The notes beneath the pieces are model-generated. The model saw nothing but the letters and a program-made list of their open reading frames with translations. It had not been told where the DNA came from and searched no databases. DNA of 64,000 nucleotides from Bacteroidota bacterium (GTDB lineage: Bacteria > Bacteroidota > Bacteroidia > UKL13-3), in assembly GCA_040388375.1 (NCBI GenBank), contig JAZKBU010000001.1:62001-126000 (forward strand). The letters run 5' to 3'. The position numbers and the translations under genes are program-made. This document shows, piece after piece, positions 8,214 through 17,664 of the stretch (the first letter of the stretch is position 1; each line of letters begins with the position of its first letter).

Positions 8214-10661
8214 CTAAAAACCTACATCCATGTTCTCCGTAGGCTGCCCCACCTGGGTTGTTTTTTTCTTGGTAAATGGGTTTTCATTGCTTCCAAAACG
8301 ATAGCTTAATGAGAAAGTACCTATTCTGCTTTCGCGTTTACGCATTCCATCATACACAAAATTGGTTCCATCCTGCCTTACGTTAAACTGTCGTATATCA
8401 AAAATATCGGTTACGTTTAATCCTAACTGCAACTTACCTTTCATAAAGTCTTTGCGCAAGCCCGCATCTACTCCATTCATACCACTAATGGTATTTTGTC
8501 CGTTACGCATAGGTGCCATATACATTCCGTTGGCCTGAAAGAAAAAACCTTTTGGTAAGGGTAAGCTATACGTAAAACGTGCATTCCATGTGGTTATTTC
8601 CGATTGTAAATCGCTTAATACATTGCTGCCATTAATTACATTTCTAAACCAGTTTCCACTTAACATGATGGAGCCTAATTTATCAAAACTATACCTTACT
8701 ATTACTTCTACACCTGTGTTTTCTGATGAACTAAAATTATAAAATGTCATGATTGATTGCCCCGTTAATTCATTCACGGTTCTTAAACGCGATATCATGT
8801 TTTCTGTATAGCGATAATAAACAGTGGTACTAAAGTTCAATTTTTTAAACTGGGTTAAATAATTCAACTCTACACTATGAATATACTCGGGTCTGATTTC
8901 AGGATTGCCTTTGCGTAAATTAATAGAATCGCTATAATCAACAAATGGGTTTAGGGCTTCCATGTTGGGCCTGTTTACTCTGCGGCTATAGCCAAACTGT
9001 ATATCTTGTGTTTTGGTTAATGCATATTTTACATAACCGCTAGGAAAAAGGTTAAAGTAATCTCTGCTAAAAGAGCTATCGGTTGTTTTTGAATTGCCTT
9101 CGGTTAAAGCAAACTCTGCACGCAAACCAGCCTGAAAATCGAACCTTCCTTTTTTGGTGCTAAACATAGTATAGGCAGCGTTTACCTGCTCTTTGTATAA
9201 AAAGTGATTGCTGATTTTTGCATCGTAATCAAACTCATTTGAACCTGCGTTTAAGCGTTTGCCAACCTGGTCGTTATCTATTAAACGATTGGTTGTTTTT
9301 AAGCCATTTTCCCATTTACCAAACGTTAGCGGTAACTGGTAATCAACCTGTGCAATAAACGTAGTAAAGTTATTGGTGTTTTGGTTGCGCTGCATAGGTA
9401 TGGGTGCAGGATTGTTATAATCATCAATGGCACTTCTATTGTTATTGCTTATAGTAGCACTGGCTGTTAAATCCGATTTATTTTTCTTACTTGTTTTCTT
9501 ATAATCTACCGTAGCGTCTAAGGTTAAATTATCTTCAGTACTATAGTTGTTTCTTTTAAAATTGGCCGAAGGTTGTTTTTCGTTATCAAAATAATCAAAC
9601 TGAATATATTCGGGTTTGTTACTAATGTTACTGCTTATGCCACCTGAAACGCTTAAGGTATTATAGTTGTTTAAAAATAAATCTACTCCTACTCTGCCTG
9701 TATGAAAATTGTTTACGTTATGTCCGTCTGATTTGCTGGTAAAAGAATTGTTAACAGTATCGAAAAAATTTTGCTGCTCGCCTCTTCCATAAAACTCTCT
9801 GCGCTCATGTCGGTACGAGTAATTTCCGTATAGGTTATATTTGGCGGTGCGGTTGTTTAAACCGAGGTTGAATGAATATTTATCTCTGGTACCAACGGTA
9901 GCTTGCGTATTGGCATTAAAGCCTTTCAGCTTGTCTTTTTTTGTTTTTATATTGATAATGCCTGCCATTCCATCTGCATCGTATTTAGCGGACGGATTGG
10001 TAATTACTTCTACTTCGCTAATGGCATTAGCCGGTAGCTGTTGCAGTATAGCCTGGCGATTGGCTCCTGTTAGTGTACTTGGTTTCCCATCTATTAAAAT
10101 GGTTACATTTTCGCTACCACGTAAACTAATTTTCCCATCCATGTCTACATTTACGGAAGGGATATTTTGTAATACATCGGTGGCTGAGCCGCCTATATTG
10201 GTTATATTTTTGCCAACGTTGTATGTTTTTTTATCTAACTGATTGCTAAAGTCAGTTCGCTCGCTGTTTATTTCTACTTGCTTTAAAGTTTTAGAAGTGG
10301 CTTCTAACTGAATAACTCCTATATCGAGTAAGGTTTCTTGTAGTGTTATTTTAAATATTGGGCTCAGGGTACTTTTATAACCAATAAAACTGGCCTTTAA
10401 CCTGTATATGCCGTAAGGAATATTCTCTAATTTTATTTCGCCTTTTTTGGTGGTAGTAGTTCCGTTTATGGTTACTGAATCGGGCATGCGTTGTAACGAA
10501 ACAGTAACATACTCAATGGGCTTATTGGTTTTACCATCGGTAAAGGTAGCCAATACTACACCGGGAGCAGGTACAGGCTGAACGGTTCTTGGATTGCCGG
10601 GTTGAGCTAAAGCGGTTAAGCTAAAATATAAAGCACAAAGGCTTAAAAGTAATTTATTCAA
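8214..10661 (-). CDS. Outer-membrane beta-barrel receptor (TonB-dependent receptor-like)
   Basis: An 815-residue outer-membrane protein. It has a signal peptide (KLLLSLCALYFSLTALAQ), a carboxypeptidase-regulatory-like Ig fold (about 35-125), a plug domain (DVLQNIPSVNVDMDG ... ILIDGKPSTL ... AISEVEVITNPSAKYDADG), then a long beta-barrel ending in an aromatic-rich strand region. The layout matches the Bacteroidota 'outer membrane beta-barrel' branch of TonB-dependent receptors. The start codon is TTG (10661); no in-frame ATG gives a better signal peptide. The ligand cannot be read from the sequence, and there is no SusD partner next to it. Confidence 0.88.
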   Translation of the reverse strand: MNKLLLSLCALYFSLTALAQPGNPRTVQPVPAPGVVLATFTDGKTNKPIEYVTVSLQRMPDSVTINGTTTTKKGEIKLENIPYGIYRLKASFIGYKSTLSPIFKITLQETLLDIGVIQLEATSKTLKQVEINSERTDFSNQLDKKTYNVGKNITNIGGSATDVLQNIPSVNVDMDGKISLRGSENVTILIDGKPSTLTGANRQAILQQLPANAISEVEVITNPSAKYDADGMAGIINIKTKKDKLKGFNANTQATVGTRDKYSFNLGLNNRTAKYNLYGNYSYRHERREFYGRGEQQNFFDTVNNSFTSKSDGHNVNNFHTGRVGVDLFLNNYNTLSVSGGISSNISNKPEYIQFDYFDNEKQPSANFKRNNYSTEDNLTLDATVDYKKTSKKNKSDLTASATISNNNRSAIDDYNNPAPIPMQRNQNTNNFTTFIAQVDYQLPLTFGKWENGLKTTNRLIDNDQVGKRLNAGSNEFDYDAKISNHFLYKEQVNAAYTMFSTKKGRFDFQAGLRAEFALTEGNSKTTDSSFSRDYFNLFPSGYVKYALTKTQDIQFGYSRRVNRPNMEALNPFVDYSDSINLRKGNPEIRPEYIHSVELNYLTQFKKLNFSTTVYYRYTENMISRLRTVNELTGQSIMTFYNFSSSENTGVEVIVRYSFDKLGSIMLSGNWFRNVINGSNVLSDLQSEITTWNARFTYSLPLPKGFFFQANGMYMAPMRNGQNTISGMNGVDAGLRKDFMKGKLQLGLNVTDIFDIRQFNVRQDGTNFVYDGMRKRESRIGTFSLSYRFGSNENPFTKKKTTQVGQPTENMDVGF

Positions 10662-10696
10662 AATGGGTAATACGTTTTAAATAAGTATAAATGCGT

Positions 10697-11383
10697 TTAG
10701 TTGAAAAATGTTTCGTAGCGCAAATACTTAGTTTTTAACAGGGGACATATTTTATAACGTTCATCGTGGGTATCGTTATAAACGGCTTCTAATACTTCGT
10801 ACACATTTTTAACGCCTATTTTATCAGCCCACTCAAATGGCCCTAACGGATAGTTGGTTCCTAACTTCATGCTAATATCAATATCGGCCATGGTAGCAGT
10901 GCCTTCCTGTAAAGTATAACAGGCTTCGTTTATAATCATACAAACTACACGAGGTGTTACCATACCTACTCTGTCTGCTACTATTTTATACTCCCAGTTT
11001 AATGCAGTTAAGGTAGTAGCCAACGTGGCTGTATATTTTTCATCGGCTATGCTTACTTCAAGCAGATTTCTGTTTATAAATGTATCAATGCTATTGATAC
11101 CGAACAATGGAAAATGAACAACTTCTTTAGCAGCATGTAACATACCTGCTAAACTATTTTTTACAGCACAAACAAAAACCGGGGTACTTGTTAAACCCAC
11201 ATAAGGGGTAAAGGAATGTGCATCCTTTTCATCGAAACTCAAATCAAAAAATGCATCGTATATGCCATCTTGTAAAATAAAGTTTGTATTTTCGTCCATA
11301 CAATCTATCTCATAATCAGCCGATGAAAGTTTTTGTTTCAATTCTTCTATTCTTTTGCTGTTTCCTTTTGCCAAAATTTTCAT
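10697..11383 (-). CDS. 3-hydroxyacyl-CoA dehydrogenase C-terminal-domain protein
   Basis: The C-terminal ~100 residues match the 3-hydroxyacyl-CoA dehydrogenase C-terminal domain (RVGMVTPRVVCMIINEACY ... ADIDISMKLGTNYPLGPFEWAD). The N-terminal half is short and lacks a GxGxxG nucleotide-binding loop: it begins MKILAKGNSKRIEEL. Full-length family members have about 280-300 residues; this has 228. The protein may therefore have lost NAD binding and act as a partner or paralogue rather than an active dehydrogenase; that is an inference. Its start lies 44 bp from the divergent RidA gene. Confidence 0.75.
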   Translation of the reverse strand: MKILAKGNSKRIEELKQKLSSADYEIDCMDENTNFILQDGIYDAFFDLSFDEKDAHSFTPYVGLTSTPVFVCAVKNSLAGMLHAAKEVVHFPLFGINSIDTFINRNLLEVSIADEKYTATLATTLTALNWEYKIVADRVGMVTPRVVCMIINEACYTLQEGTATMADIDISMKLGTNYPLGPFEWADKIGVKNVYEVLEAVYNDTHDERYKICPLLKTKYLRYETFFN

Positions 11384-11427
11384 ATTCGCAGCAAATTAAA
11401 TCTAACAAAACTAAAAACCCCAAAAAA

Positions 11428-11808
11428 ATGGAAAAGAAAATTATTACCAGCCCCAATGCCCCTGCTCCTATCGGTCCGTACAGCCATTCTGTATTAATAG
11501 GAAATACTTTGTACACCAGCGGACAAGTGGCTAAGGATGCCACCACAGGCGAAATGATACAAACTAATATTAAGGCTGAAACGGCTAAAGTAATGGAAAA
11601 CTTAAAAGCTATATTGGAAGTGGCCGGAATGAATTTTAGCCATGTGGTAAAAACAACTATTTACTGTACTGATTTGGGCGATTTTGCAGCCATTAACGAA
11701 GTATATGGCAGTTATTTTACTACGGATTTTCCGGCTCGCGAAACAGTACAAGTTGTAAAATTACCACTAAATGCCAACGTTGAAATAAGTGTAGTAGCTG
11801 TTAATTAA
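11428..11808 (+). CDS. RidA family protein (reactive enamine/imine deaminase)
   Basis: A 126-residue member of the RidA/YjgF/UK114 family, which hydrolyses reactive 2-aminoacrylate-type imines in the cytosol. Family signatures are present: APAPIGPYSHSV near the N-terminus, SGQVAKD, the conserved Arg of PARETVQV and the terminal VEISVVAV strand. I placed the start at the ATG at 11428. An upstream in-frame ATG (11323) would add a hydrophobic stretch, but that stretch is antisense to the start of the neighbouring gene and is not part of the family. The stop overlaps the next start (TAATG), so translation is probably coupled. Confidence 0.93.
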   Translation: MEKKIITSPNAPAPIGPYSHSVLIGNTLYTSGQVAKDATTGEMIQTNIKAETAKVMENLKAILEVAGMNFSHVVKTTIYCTDLGDFAAINEVYGSYFTTDFPARETVQVVKLPLNANVEISVVAVN

Positions 11809-12407
11809 TGAGACATTCAACCCAAAACTTAGTTTCTATTACTTTTCACCCAGTATTTATTAATACTATCGGGTTGCTATTGTTATTTATTTTATTCCCT
11901 TCGTTAGCGGCACTTAATACCAAAGGTAAAAACATAATTATATTACTTATAACTGCCTTTACTACTATTATGCCTATGCTGGCAGTATTAACTTTAAAAC
12001 TAACCAAACAAATAAGTAGTTTTGAGTTAAGGGATAAAAACGAACGCAAATGGCCTTTTGCCATTACTGCTTTGGGTTATATAGTTAGTTTTTATATGCT
12101 GCAAAAGGTTGGTGTATCAACCATTATTTTAAAATACTTATTGGCTTGTAGCGGTACAGTAGTATGTATTGCCATTATTAATAATTTTTGGAAAATAAGT
12201 GTGCACATGGCCAGTATTGGTTCTGTTTTAGGCTTATTGGTTATGGTTAATATTTTTACGCAACAGGACCTTCGTATTCCTATTTTGGTTACGCTATTGG
12301 TAGCCGGTGCGGTGGGTACTGCCCGTTTATTCGCTATGGCTCATAACACATTGCAACTTTTAGCCGGTTTGACTTTGGGCTTTACCTGGATGATTATTGC
12401 TTTATAA
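11808..12407 (+). CDS. PAP2-like integral membrane protein
   Basis: A 199-residue protein with about six membrane helices. Its pattern resembles a diverged PAP2 phosphatase: RDKNERKWPF, then KISVHMASIG, then TARLFAMAHNTLQLLAG, giving the H...G and R...H...Q spacing of the C-terminal motifs. PAP2 enzymes remove phosphate from lipid carriers or phospholipids, but the canonical first motif (KxxxxxxRP) is only partly present, so activity is uncertain. It is coupled to ridA by a 1-nt overlap and is followed by a shared terminator. Confidence 0.7.
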   Translation: MRHSTQNLVSITFHPVFINTIGLLLLFILFPSLAALNTKGKNIIILLITAFTTIMPMLAVLTLKLTKQISSFELRDKNERKWPFAITALGYIVSFYMLQKVGVSTIILKYLLACSGTVVCIAIINNFWKISVHMASIGSVLGLLVMVNIFTQQDLRIPILVTLLVAGAVGTARLFAMAHNTLQLLAGLTLGFTWMIIAL

Positions 12408-12435
12408 CTAAATCTATTTTCTACTTAGAATTTAT

Positions 12436-12472
12436 AAAAAAAGCCGTTGACAAAATTTGCCAACGGCTTTTT
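12436..12472. terminator. Bidirectional terminator
   Basis: The stem AAAAAGCCGTTG/CAACGGCTTTTT (12438-12449 with 12461-12472) lies between the convergent PAP2-like gene and rfbB, with A and T tracts on both sides, so it can serve both. Confidence 0.85.
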
Positions 12473-12489
12473 AGTAACTTATGTTTTAG

Positions 12490-13545
12490 TTACCTACTTG
12501 CATACATTTTATCGTAGTACTTGGCATAATCGCCACTGGTTACCTCGTCCATCCACTGTTGGTTATTCATGTACCAGTTAATGGTTTCTTCTATACCTTG
12601 TTCAAACTGTAAACTTGGTTCCCAGCCTAATTCTTTCATTATTTTATTGGCATCAATAGCATAACGTAAATCGTGGCCCGCTCTGTCAGTTACATAAGTA
12701 ATTAACTTTTCACTTTCTCCTGCCGGGCGACCTAAAATTTTATCCATTGTTTTACAGATTACTTTTATCAAGTCAATGTTAGTCCACTCATTAAAGCCAC
12801 CTATATTATAGGTTTCGCCAACTTTACCATTGTGGTAAACTACATCAATAGCACGGGCATGGTCAACTACGTATAACCAATCGCGTACATTTTCTCCTTT
12901 ACCGTAAACGGGTAATGGTTTGTTGTTTCTTATATTATTAATAAACAACGGCACTAATTTTTCCGGAAACTGGTTAGGTCCGTAGTTATTAGAACAATTG
13001 GTTAATACTACCGGTATTTTATAGGTATTGTAATATGCTCTTACAAAATGATCGCTGGCTGCTTTACTGGCTGAGTATGGGCTTTGCGGATCGTACGAAG
13101 TAGTTTCTAAAAAGAAACTGCCATCGTGTAAACTGCCATATACTTCATCGGTTGATACGTGGTAAAACAGCTTACCTTCCATATTACCTTTCCAGCATTC
13201 TTTGGCTGCATTTAACAAATTAACGGTTCCAACCACATTGGTCATAACAAACTCCATCGGGTTGGTTATACTTCTGTCTACATGGCTTTCGGCTGCTAAA
13301 TGTATAACCGAATCAAATTGGTGCTCATTGAATAAATTATTAACCGCTGTTGCGTCCACCAAATCAACCCTTACAAAATGGTAATTGGGTGCATTTTCTA
13401 TATCGGTCAGGTTTTTTAAATTACCTGCGTAGGTCAGTTTATCTAAATTGTATATTTGGTAATCGGGGTATTTATTTACAAACAAACGTACTACATGCGA
13501 GCCTATAAAACCTGCTCCTCCCGTTATTAATATTTTTCTTGACAT
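12490..13545 (-). CDS. rfbB: dTDP-glucose 4,6-dehydratase
   Basis: This NAD-dependent short-chain dehydrogenase/reductase makes dTDP-4-keto-6-deoxyglucose from dTDP-glucose, an early step towards rhamnose and other surface deoxysugars. The 351 residues show the Rossmann loop GGAGFIGSH, the STDEVYG segment with the catalytic Asp-Glu pair, and the YSASK catalytic Tyr/Lys. NYGPNQFPEK and RDWLYVVDHARA are typical of RfbB rather than of UDP-sugar epimerases. The next gene upstream on the same strand is galE, so both feed sugar-nucleotide supply. The remaining rml genes are not here. Confidence 0.95.
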   Translation of the reverse strand: MSRKILITGGAGFIGSHVVRLFVNKYPDYQIYNLDKLTYAGNLKNLTDIENAPNYHFVRVDLVDATAVNNLFNEHQFDSVIHLAAESHVDRSITNPMEFVMTNVVGTVNLLNAAKECWKGNMEGKLFYHVSTDEVYGSLHDGSFFLETTSYDPQSPYSASKAASDHFVRAYYNTYKIPVVLTNCSNNYGPNQFPEKLVPLFINNIRNNKPLPVYGKGENVRDWLYVVDHARAIDVVYHNGKVGETYNIGGFNEWTNIDLIKVICKTMDKILGRPAGESEKLITYVTDRAGHDLRYAIDANKIMKELGWEPSLQFEQGIEETINWYMNNQQWMDEVTSGDYAKYYDKMYASR

Positions 13546-13556
13546 AATGTTTTGCT

Positions 13557-13637
13557 TCTAGCAACTAGCTTCTGGCAGCTAGCTATTTTTATAAAAACTA
13601 TTTTACTGCCAGCAGCCAGATGCCGGCAGCCAGATGC
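13557..13637. repeat. Short GC-rich dyads and direct repeat between rfbB and galE
   Basis: The gap holds short repeats richer in GC than the surroundings. There are two copies of GCAGCCAGATGC (13612-13623 and 13626-13637) and partly complementary pieces (CTGGCAGCTAG at 13572-13582; CTGCCAGCAGCCAG at 13606-13619), separated by an A/T stretch. The last copy reaches the galE stop codon. It could be a degenerate REP-like element; no function can be assigned. Confidence 0.5.
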
Positions 13638-14650
13638 TATTTACTAGCTAAATGTTTTTCCCAAGCCCAGGCTGTTTGCATACAACTATCTAAATCGTGT
13701 TCGGTTTTCCAACCTAATACGTTAGCGGCCTTATCGCAATTGGCATAAATCTGTACCACATCGCCTGCTCTGCGTGGACCTATTTTATAATTTACTTTTT
13801 CGCCTGTTACTTTTTCAAACGACTGTATTACTTCTAACACGGAGTTACCGTTACCGGTGCCCAGGTTAAATACATTATAACTTTCGGTATATTTTTTTTG
13901 TTGTAAAAACTCAATGGCTTTTACGTGTGCTTTGGCTAAATCAACTACGTGTATATAATCGCGTAAGCAAGTTCCATCGGGTGTTGGGTAATCGTTGCCA
14001 AAAACGGTTAATACTTCGCGTTTGCCAATAGCAGTTTGGGTTATAAAGGGTACTAAGTTATTGGGTACGCCAATGGGCAACTCGCCAATTAAAGCTGAGC
14101 TGTGTGCTCCTACCGGATTGAAATAACGCAACGATACTACTTTTAAATCACTGGCTTGTGTATAGTCAAACAATACTTCTTCGCAAATTTGTTTGGTATT
14201 ACCATAAGGCGATTGTGCCTCTGCCTTGGCTGTGTTTTCATCAACCGGAGGGTTAGCCTCGCCATAAACGGTACACGATGAAGAGAACGCAATTTGATTG
14301 ATGCCTGCAGCCTGCATAGCGTACAATAAATTAACCGTTCCGCCTACATTGTTTTCGTAATATTTTAAAGGATTTTTTACGCTTTCGCCAACGGCTTTAA
14401 ATGCAGCAAAATGTATTACTGCATCTATTCCTTTTTGGCTCACTAAAAAATCGGTTAAGGCTTTTTTATCTCTTATATCAACTTGGGTAAAGGCTACTTT
14501 TTTACCTGTTATTTTTTCAATGCTATCTAATACGTCCGGGTATGAGTTATCGAAATTATCAATTGCCACTACTTCGTGTCCTGCATTATATAATTCAACA
14601 ATGGTATGCGAACCTATATAACCAGTTCCGCCTGTAACAAGTATTTTCAT
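13637..14650 (-). CDS. galE: UDP-glucose 4-epimerase
   Basis: A cytosolic NAD-dependent epimerase that interconverts UDP-glucose and UDP-galactose. The 337-residue protein has GGTGYIGSH at the N-terminus, the FSSSCTVYG segment with the catalytic Ser/Thr region, the YGNTK catalytic Tyr/Lys motif, and the family block PVGAHSSALIGELPIGVPNN. It also has RDYIHVVDLAKAH and the C-terminal RRAGDVVQIYA. The gene lies upstream of rfbB on the same strand. A 156-bp gap separates it from the divergent TonB-dependent receptor. Confidence 0.96.
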   Translation of the reverse strand: MKILVTGGTGYIGSHTIVELYNAGHEVVAIDNFDNSYPDVLDSIEKITGKKVAFTQVDIRDKKALTDFLVSQKGIDAVIHFAAFKAVGESVKNPLKYYENNVGGTVNLLYAMQAAGINQIAFSSSCTVYGEANPPVDENTAKAEAQSPYGNTKQICEEVLFDYTQASDLKVVSLRYFNPVGAHSSALIGELPIGVPNNLVPFITQTAIGKREVLTVFGNDYPTPDGTCLRDYIHVVDLAKAHVKAIEFLQQKKYTESYNVFNLGTGNGNSVLEVIQSFEKVTGEKVNYKIGPRRAGDVVQIYANCDKAANVLGWKTEHDLDSCMQTAWAWEKHLASK

Positions 14651-14806
14651 TTATTTAAAATATTAAGCAAAAATGGTTTTGCATTTATAGGGTGCAAAAT
14701 AATGGTTTTGCTCAAAATATAGTATGGGCAGTTGTTTTTTTCTATATAGCATTCCTTCGTTTTTTTGTACATATTTGTCAATTGGACAAAAACATGAATC
14801 TATTGC

Positions 14807-17125
14807 ATGGGTAAACTTTACACTCTTTTTATATTACTTTTCTTATATGCAAGTACTTGTATGGCCCAGCAGGCAAGCATACGCGGGTACGTAATTGATA
14901 AAAGCACTCAAAAACCAATAGAGTATGTAGTAGTTTCTATAAACAAAGGCGCACAAACCATTACAGATAGTACCGGCTTTTTTAAACTGGTTACAGTATA
15001 TGGCAAGCATACTTTAAAGCTTTCGTTTATTGGTTACCGAACGGAATACTACAATGTAGACCTTGATGAAGGGGCTAATAAACTTATTACTATTGAGCTG
15101 GAAGCCTTTAATAACCAGATGGACCAAATTGTTATATCCGGCTCACGCGAAGGGAAAAAGGTAGCCAAAGAAATTGCTTCGGTCAGTATCATCAAACCTT
15201 ATTTAATTGAAAATACCAACTCCACTGATTTATCGCAAGTAATAAACCGGTTGCCGGGTGTACAGGTAGCCGATGGGCAAGCAAGTATTAGAGGCGGTGT
15301 GGGTTGGAGTTATGGAACAGGTAACAGGATTGCTGTTTTGCTGGATGACATGCCTTTGTTGGGTGCTGATTTGGGCGATGCCCGCTGGAAGTTTTTACCT
15401 ATTGAGGCGGCTGAACAAATTGAAGTAATTAAAGGAGCTGCTTCTGTTTTGTATGGCTCGGCCGCTTTAAACGGAACCATTAATGTGCGCACCGGCTGGC
15501 CTACCAGAAAGCCTCAAACCAAAATACAGGCTTACCAAGGTATTTCGCAAAACTTTGACAGGGGTTATATTAACTGGTGGGAATACTCTACGCAGCCTTT
15601 TAACAATGGTATGTTTTTTTCGCACAAACAAATGTTTGGTAATTTTGATTTGGTGCTGAGCGGAAATCTTTCGAGTACTCGCAGTCACCTACAATATACA
15701 GACGAATTCAGGGCGAGAACTTATGTAAAAACGCGTTACAGACCTCAATCAAATAAGAACTTAACTTTTGGGTTGAATGGTAATTTTATGATGGAGAAAT
15801 CAGGCAGCTTTTTTTTATGGGCTGATGCTGATACGGGAACGCTTAAACAGTTTAATGGCTCTAAGCCGGCTGATAATTTATACCGTATATTTAGTATTGA
15901 TCCTCATTTGGATTTAAAGCATGGTAACATGATGCATGCATTTAAATTCAGAATGTACCAGATAGCTCGCTTAATTGATAAAGCGCGTTACCCCAAGGAT
16001 GATGATGCGATTGCTAATTTGTATGCTTTTGACTATAACAATAAATACAAAATAAATACTTATTTTACTTTGAACAGCGGGGTGTATACTACGGCTTTTC
16101 AAGCCGTAAACGGTATATACAAGGGCTCGTTTGGCGGCTTAACAGGGGCAGTTTATTCGCAGGCTGATTTCACTTATAAAAAACTAATTATTACGGGTGG
16201 ACTTCGTTATGAGGTGATAGCGCAAGATACGAGTAAGGTGGAGAAGGCCTTGTTAAAACGTATTGGCTTAAACTACCAAATTGCTAAAAAAACGTATTTG
16301 CGCACTAACTATTCTGAAGGTTACAGGGTGCCTACTATCAGCGAGAAATTTATCAATGACCGGGTTTCATTTTTAAGCATATCGCCCAACCCTAATTTAG
16401 TACCTGAAAAAGGATGGACCGCTGAAATTGGTATTCAGCAGGGTTTTAAAATTGCCAACTTTGTAGCTTCACTAGACGCTGCCTTTTTTATTCAGGATTA
16501 CGATAGTATGATTGATTTTAAGTTTGGACAACACAGTGAAGTTACACCTGAGAATCCTTTTCCATTGGGCTTTAAAGCTTTTAACGTAGGCCATGTACGC
16601 GCAGGTGGATTTGATTTAAGCCTGCAAGGCGAAGGAAAAATAAAAGATTTGATGATTCGTATATTAACGGGTTATACTTACTCATTACCTGTTAATTTAA
16701 GCGCTGATAACAGCCTGAATAATTATGGCAATTACTTTAACTTATTTATGGAAAGCTTGGGTGTAGCGAAAGCAGATAGTGGTACTTATTTGCAAAGGGT
16801 AATGCTCTCGTACCGCAACAGAACTACCGCTAAATTTGATTTGGATTTGACGTATAAAAGGGCTTCGTTTGGCTATAGTGTTTTTTATTATAGTATTTAC
16901 GAAAAGGTAGATGATTTTGTAATGTTATTGCCTGGTGTTAAACAATTTTTTAAGCGAGCCGGTACGGCTGATATTGTACACAATATCCGTTTTGGTTATA
17001 AGCCTAACCAAAACCTTTCGGTTAACTTTTTAATTAACAACTTAACCAACCACGAGTATGCTACCCGCCCCGGTAAGGTTGACCCTCCCAGAACTTTTGT
17101 AGCACAGGTAGTGTTTGCATTTTAA
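14807..17125 (+). CDS. TonB-dependent receptor
   Basis: A 772-residue outer-membrane receptor. A signal peptide (ending CMAQ) is followed by a carboxypeptidase-regulatory-like domain (IRGYVIDKSTQKPIEYVVV ...), a plug domain (VIKPYLIENTNSTDLSQVI, LPGVQVADGQASIRGGVGW, IEVIKGAASVLYGSAALNG) and a beta-barrel ending in the aromatic strand FVAQVVFAF. The NPNLVPEKGWTAEIGIQQ segment is typical of siderophore/metal-type receptors. The substrate is unknown. Nothing beside it names a transport partner. Confidence 0.93.
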   Translation: MGKLYTLFILLFLYASTCMAQQASIRGYVIDKSTQKPIEYVVVSINKGAQTITDSTGFFKLVTVYGKHTLKLSFIGYRTEYYNVDLDEGANKLITIELEAFNNQMDQIVISGSREGKKVAKEIASVSIIKPYLIENTNSTDLSQVINRLPGVQVADGQASIRGGVGWSYGTGNRIAVLLDDMPLLGADLGDARWKFLPIEAAEQIEVIKGAASVLYGSAALNGTINVRTGWPTRKPQTKIQAYQGISQNFDRGYINWWEYSTQPFNNGMFFSHKQMFGNFDLVLSGNLSSTRSHLQYTDEFRARTYVKTRYRPQSNKNLTFGLNGNFMMEKSGSFFLWADADTGTLKQFNGSKPADNLYRIFSIDPHLDLKHGNMMHAFKFRMYQIARLIDKARYPKDDDAIANLYAFDYNNKYKINTYFTLNSGVYTTAFQAVNGIYKGSFGGLTGAVYSQADFTYKKLIITGGLRYEVIAQDTSKVEKALLKRIGLNYQIAKKTYLRTNYSEGYRVPTISEKFINDRVSFLSISPNPNLVPEKGWTAEIGIQQGFKIANFVASLDAAFFIQDYDSMIDFKFGQHSEVTPENPFPLGFKAFNVGHVRAGGFDLSLQGEGKIKDLMIRILTGYTYSLPVNLSADNSLNNYGNYFNLFMESLGVAKADSGTYLQRVMLSYRNRTTAKFDLDLTYKRASFGYSVFYYSIYEKVDDFVMLLPGVKQFFKRAGTADIVHNIRFGYKPNQNLSVNFLINNLTNHEYATRPGKVDPPRTFVAQVVFAF

Positions 17126-17143
17126 AATCGGTATTTTGTCAGA

Positions 17144-17635
17144 ATGAAAAAACCAATTAACATTAACTATAAAACGACATTCATAAGCATTGGACTATTT
17201 ATTGTTGGCGGTGTTTCTACTTTTTTATTTGAAGAATACTATAGACAATTGGTGAGGTTTTCTTTCAACTATTTTAATGGAGATAATATTCGATTCATTG
17301 GTAAAAATTTTCATCTATTTCCAAGCAACAGCTTTATTATTGCCTTTGGACTTTTTACTTCATTGGCCTTTTTATTGCTAAAATTTTCAAACACAACTCG
17401 CAGCATCATACAAAAATGTTTTTTTAGTATTTTATTCTTTTTTATAACAAGCATTTGCATAACAGCTTTAGATAGTAAAAGAATAATTGTGGAGTGTACT
17501 GCCTGTGACGATGGCATTGTACCATTGCAGTACAATGAAATTACCTACTCCAAGTACTTTATTATTAGCTTATCAATAACACTCATTTATTTACTCATAA
17601 CCTTTTTTATAGAACGTAGGCAACTGAAAAAATAA
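17144..17635 (+). CDS. Membrane protein of unknown function
   Basis: I do not recognise this 163-residue protein. It has four predicted membrane helices (about 12-28, 62-80, 94-112 and 136-156) and a short loop with the pair CTACDDG between helices three and four. That CxxC could bind metal or form a disulfide. It starts 18 bp after the TonB-dependent receptor and may be co-transcribed. Confidence 0.6.
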   Translation: MKKPININYKTTFISIGLFIVGGVSTFLFEEYYRQLVRFSFNYFNGDNIRFIGKNFHLFPSNSFIIAFGLFTSLAFLLLKFSNTTRSIIQKCFFSILFFFITSICITALDSKRIIVECTACDDGIVPLQYNEITYSKYFIISLSITLIYLLITFFIERRQLKK

Positions 17636-17664
17636 ATAATGCTTGCAGAGTAATAAACCCGAAA

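Noticed and set aside
11323-11427. In-frame upstream extension of RidA that would encode a signal-peptide-like segment (KVFVSILLFFCCFLLPKFSYS)
   Set aside because: It is antisense to the first codons of the dehydrogenase-like gene, and RidA proteins begin near MEKKIITSPNAPAP; the hydrophobicity is best explained as a shadow of the other strand.
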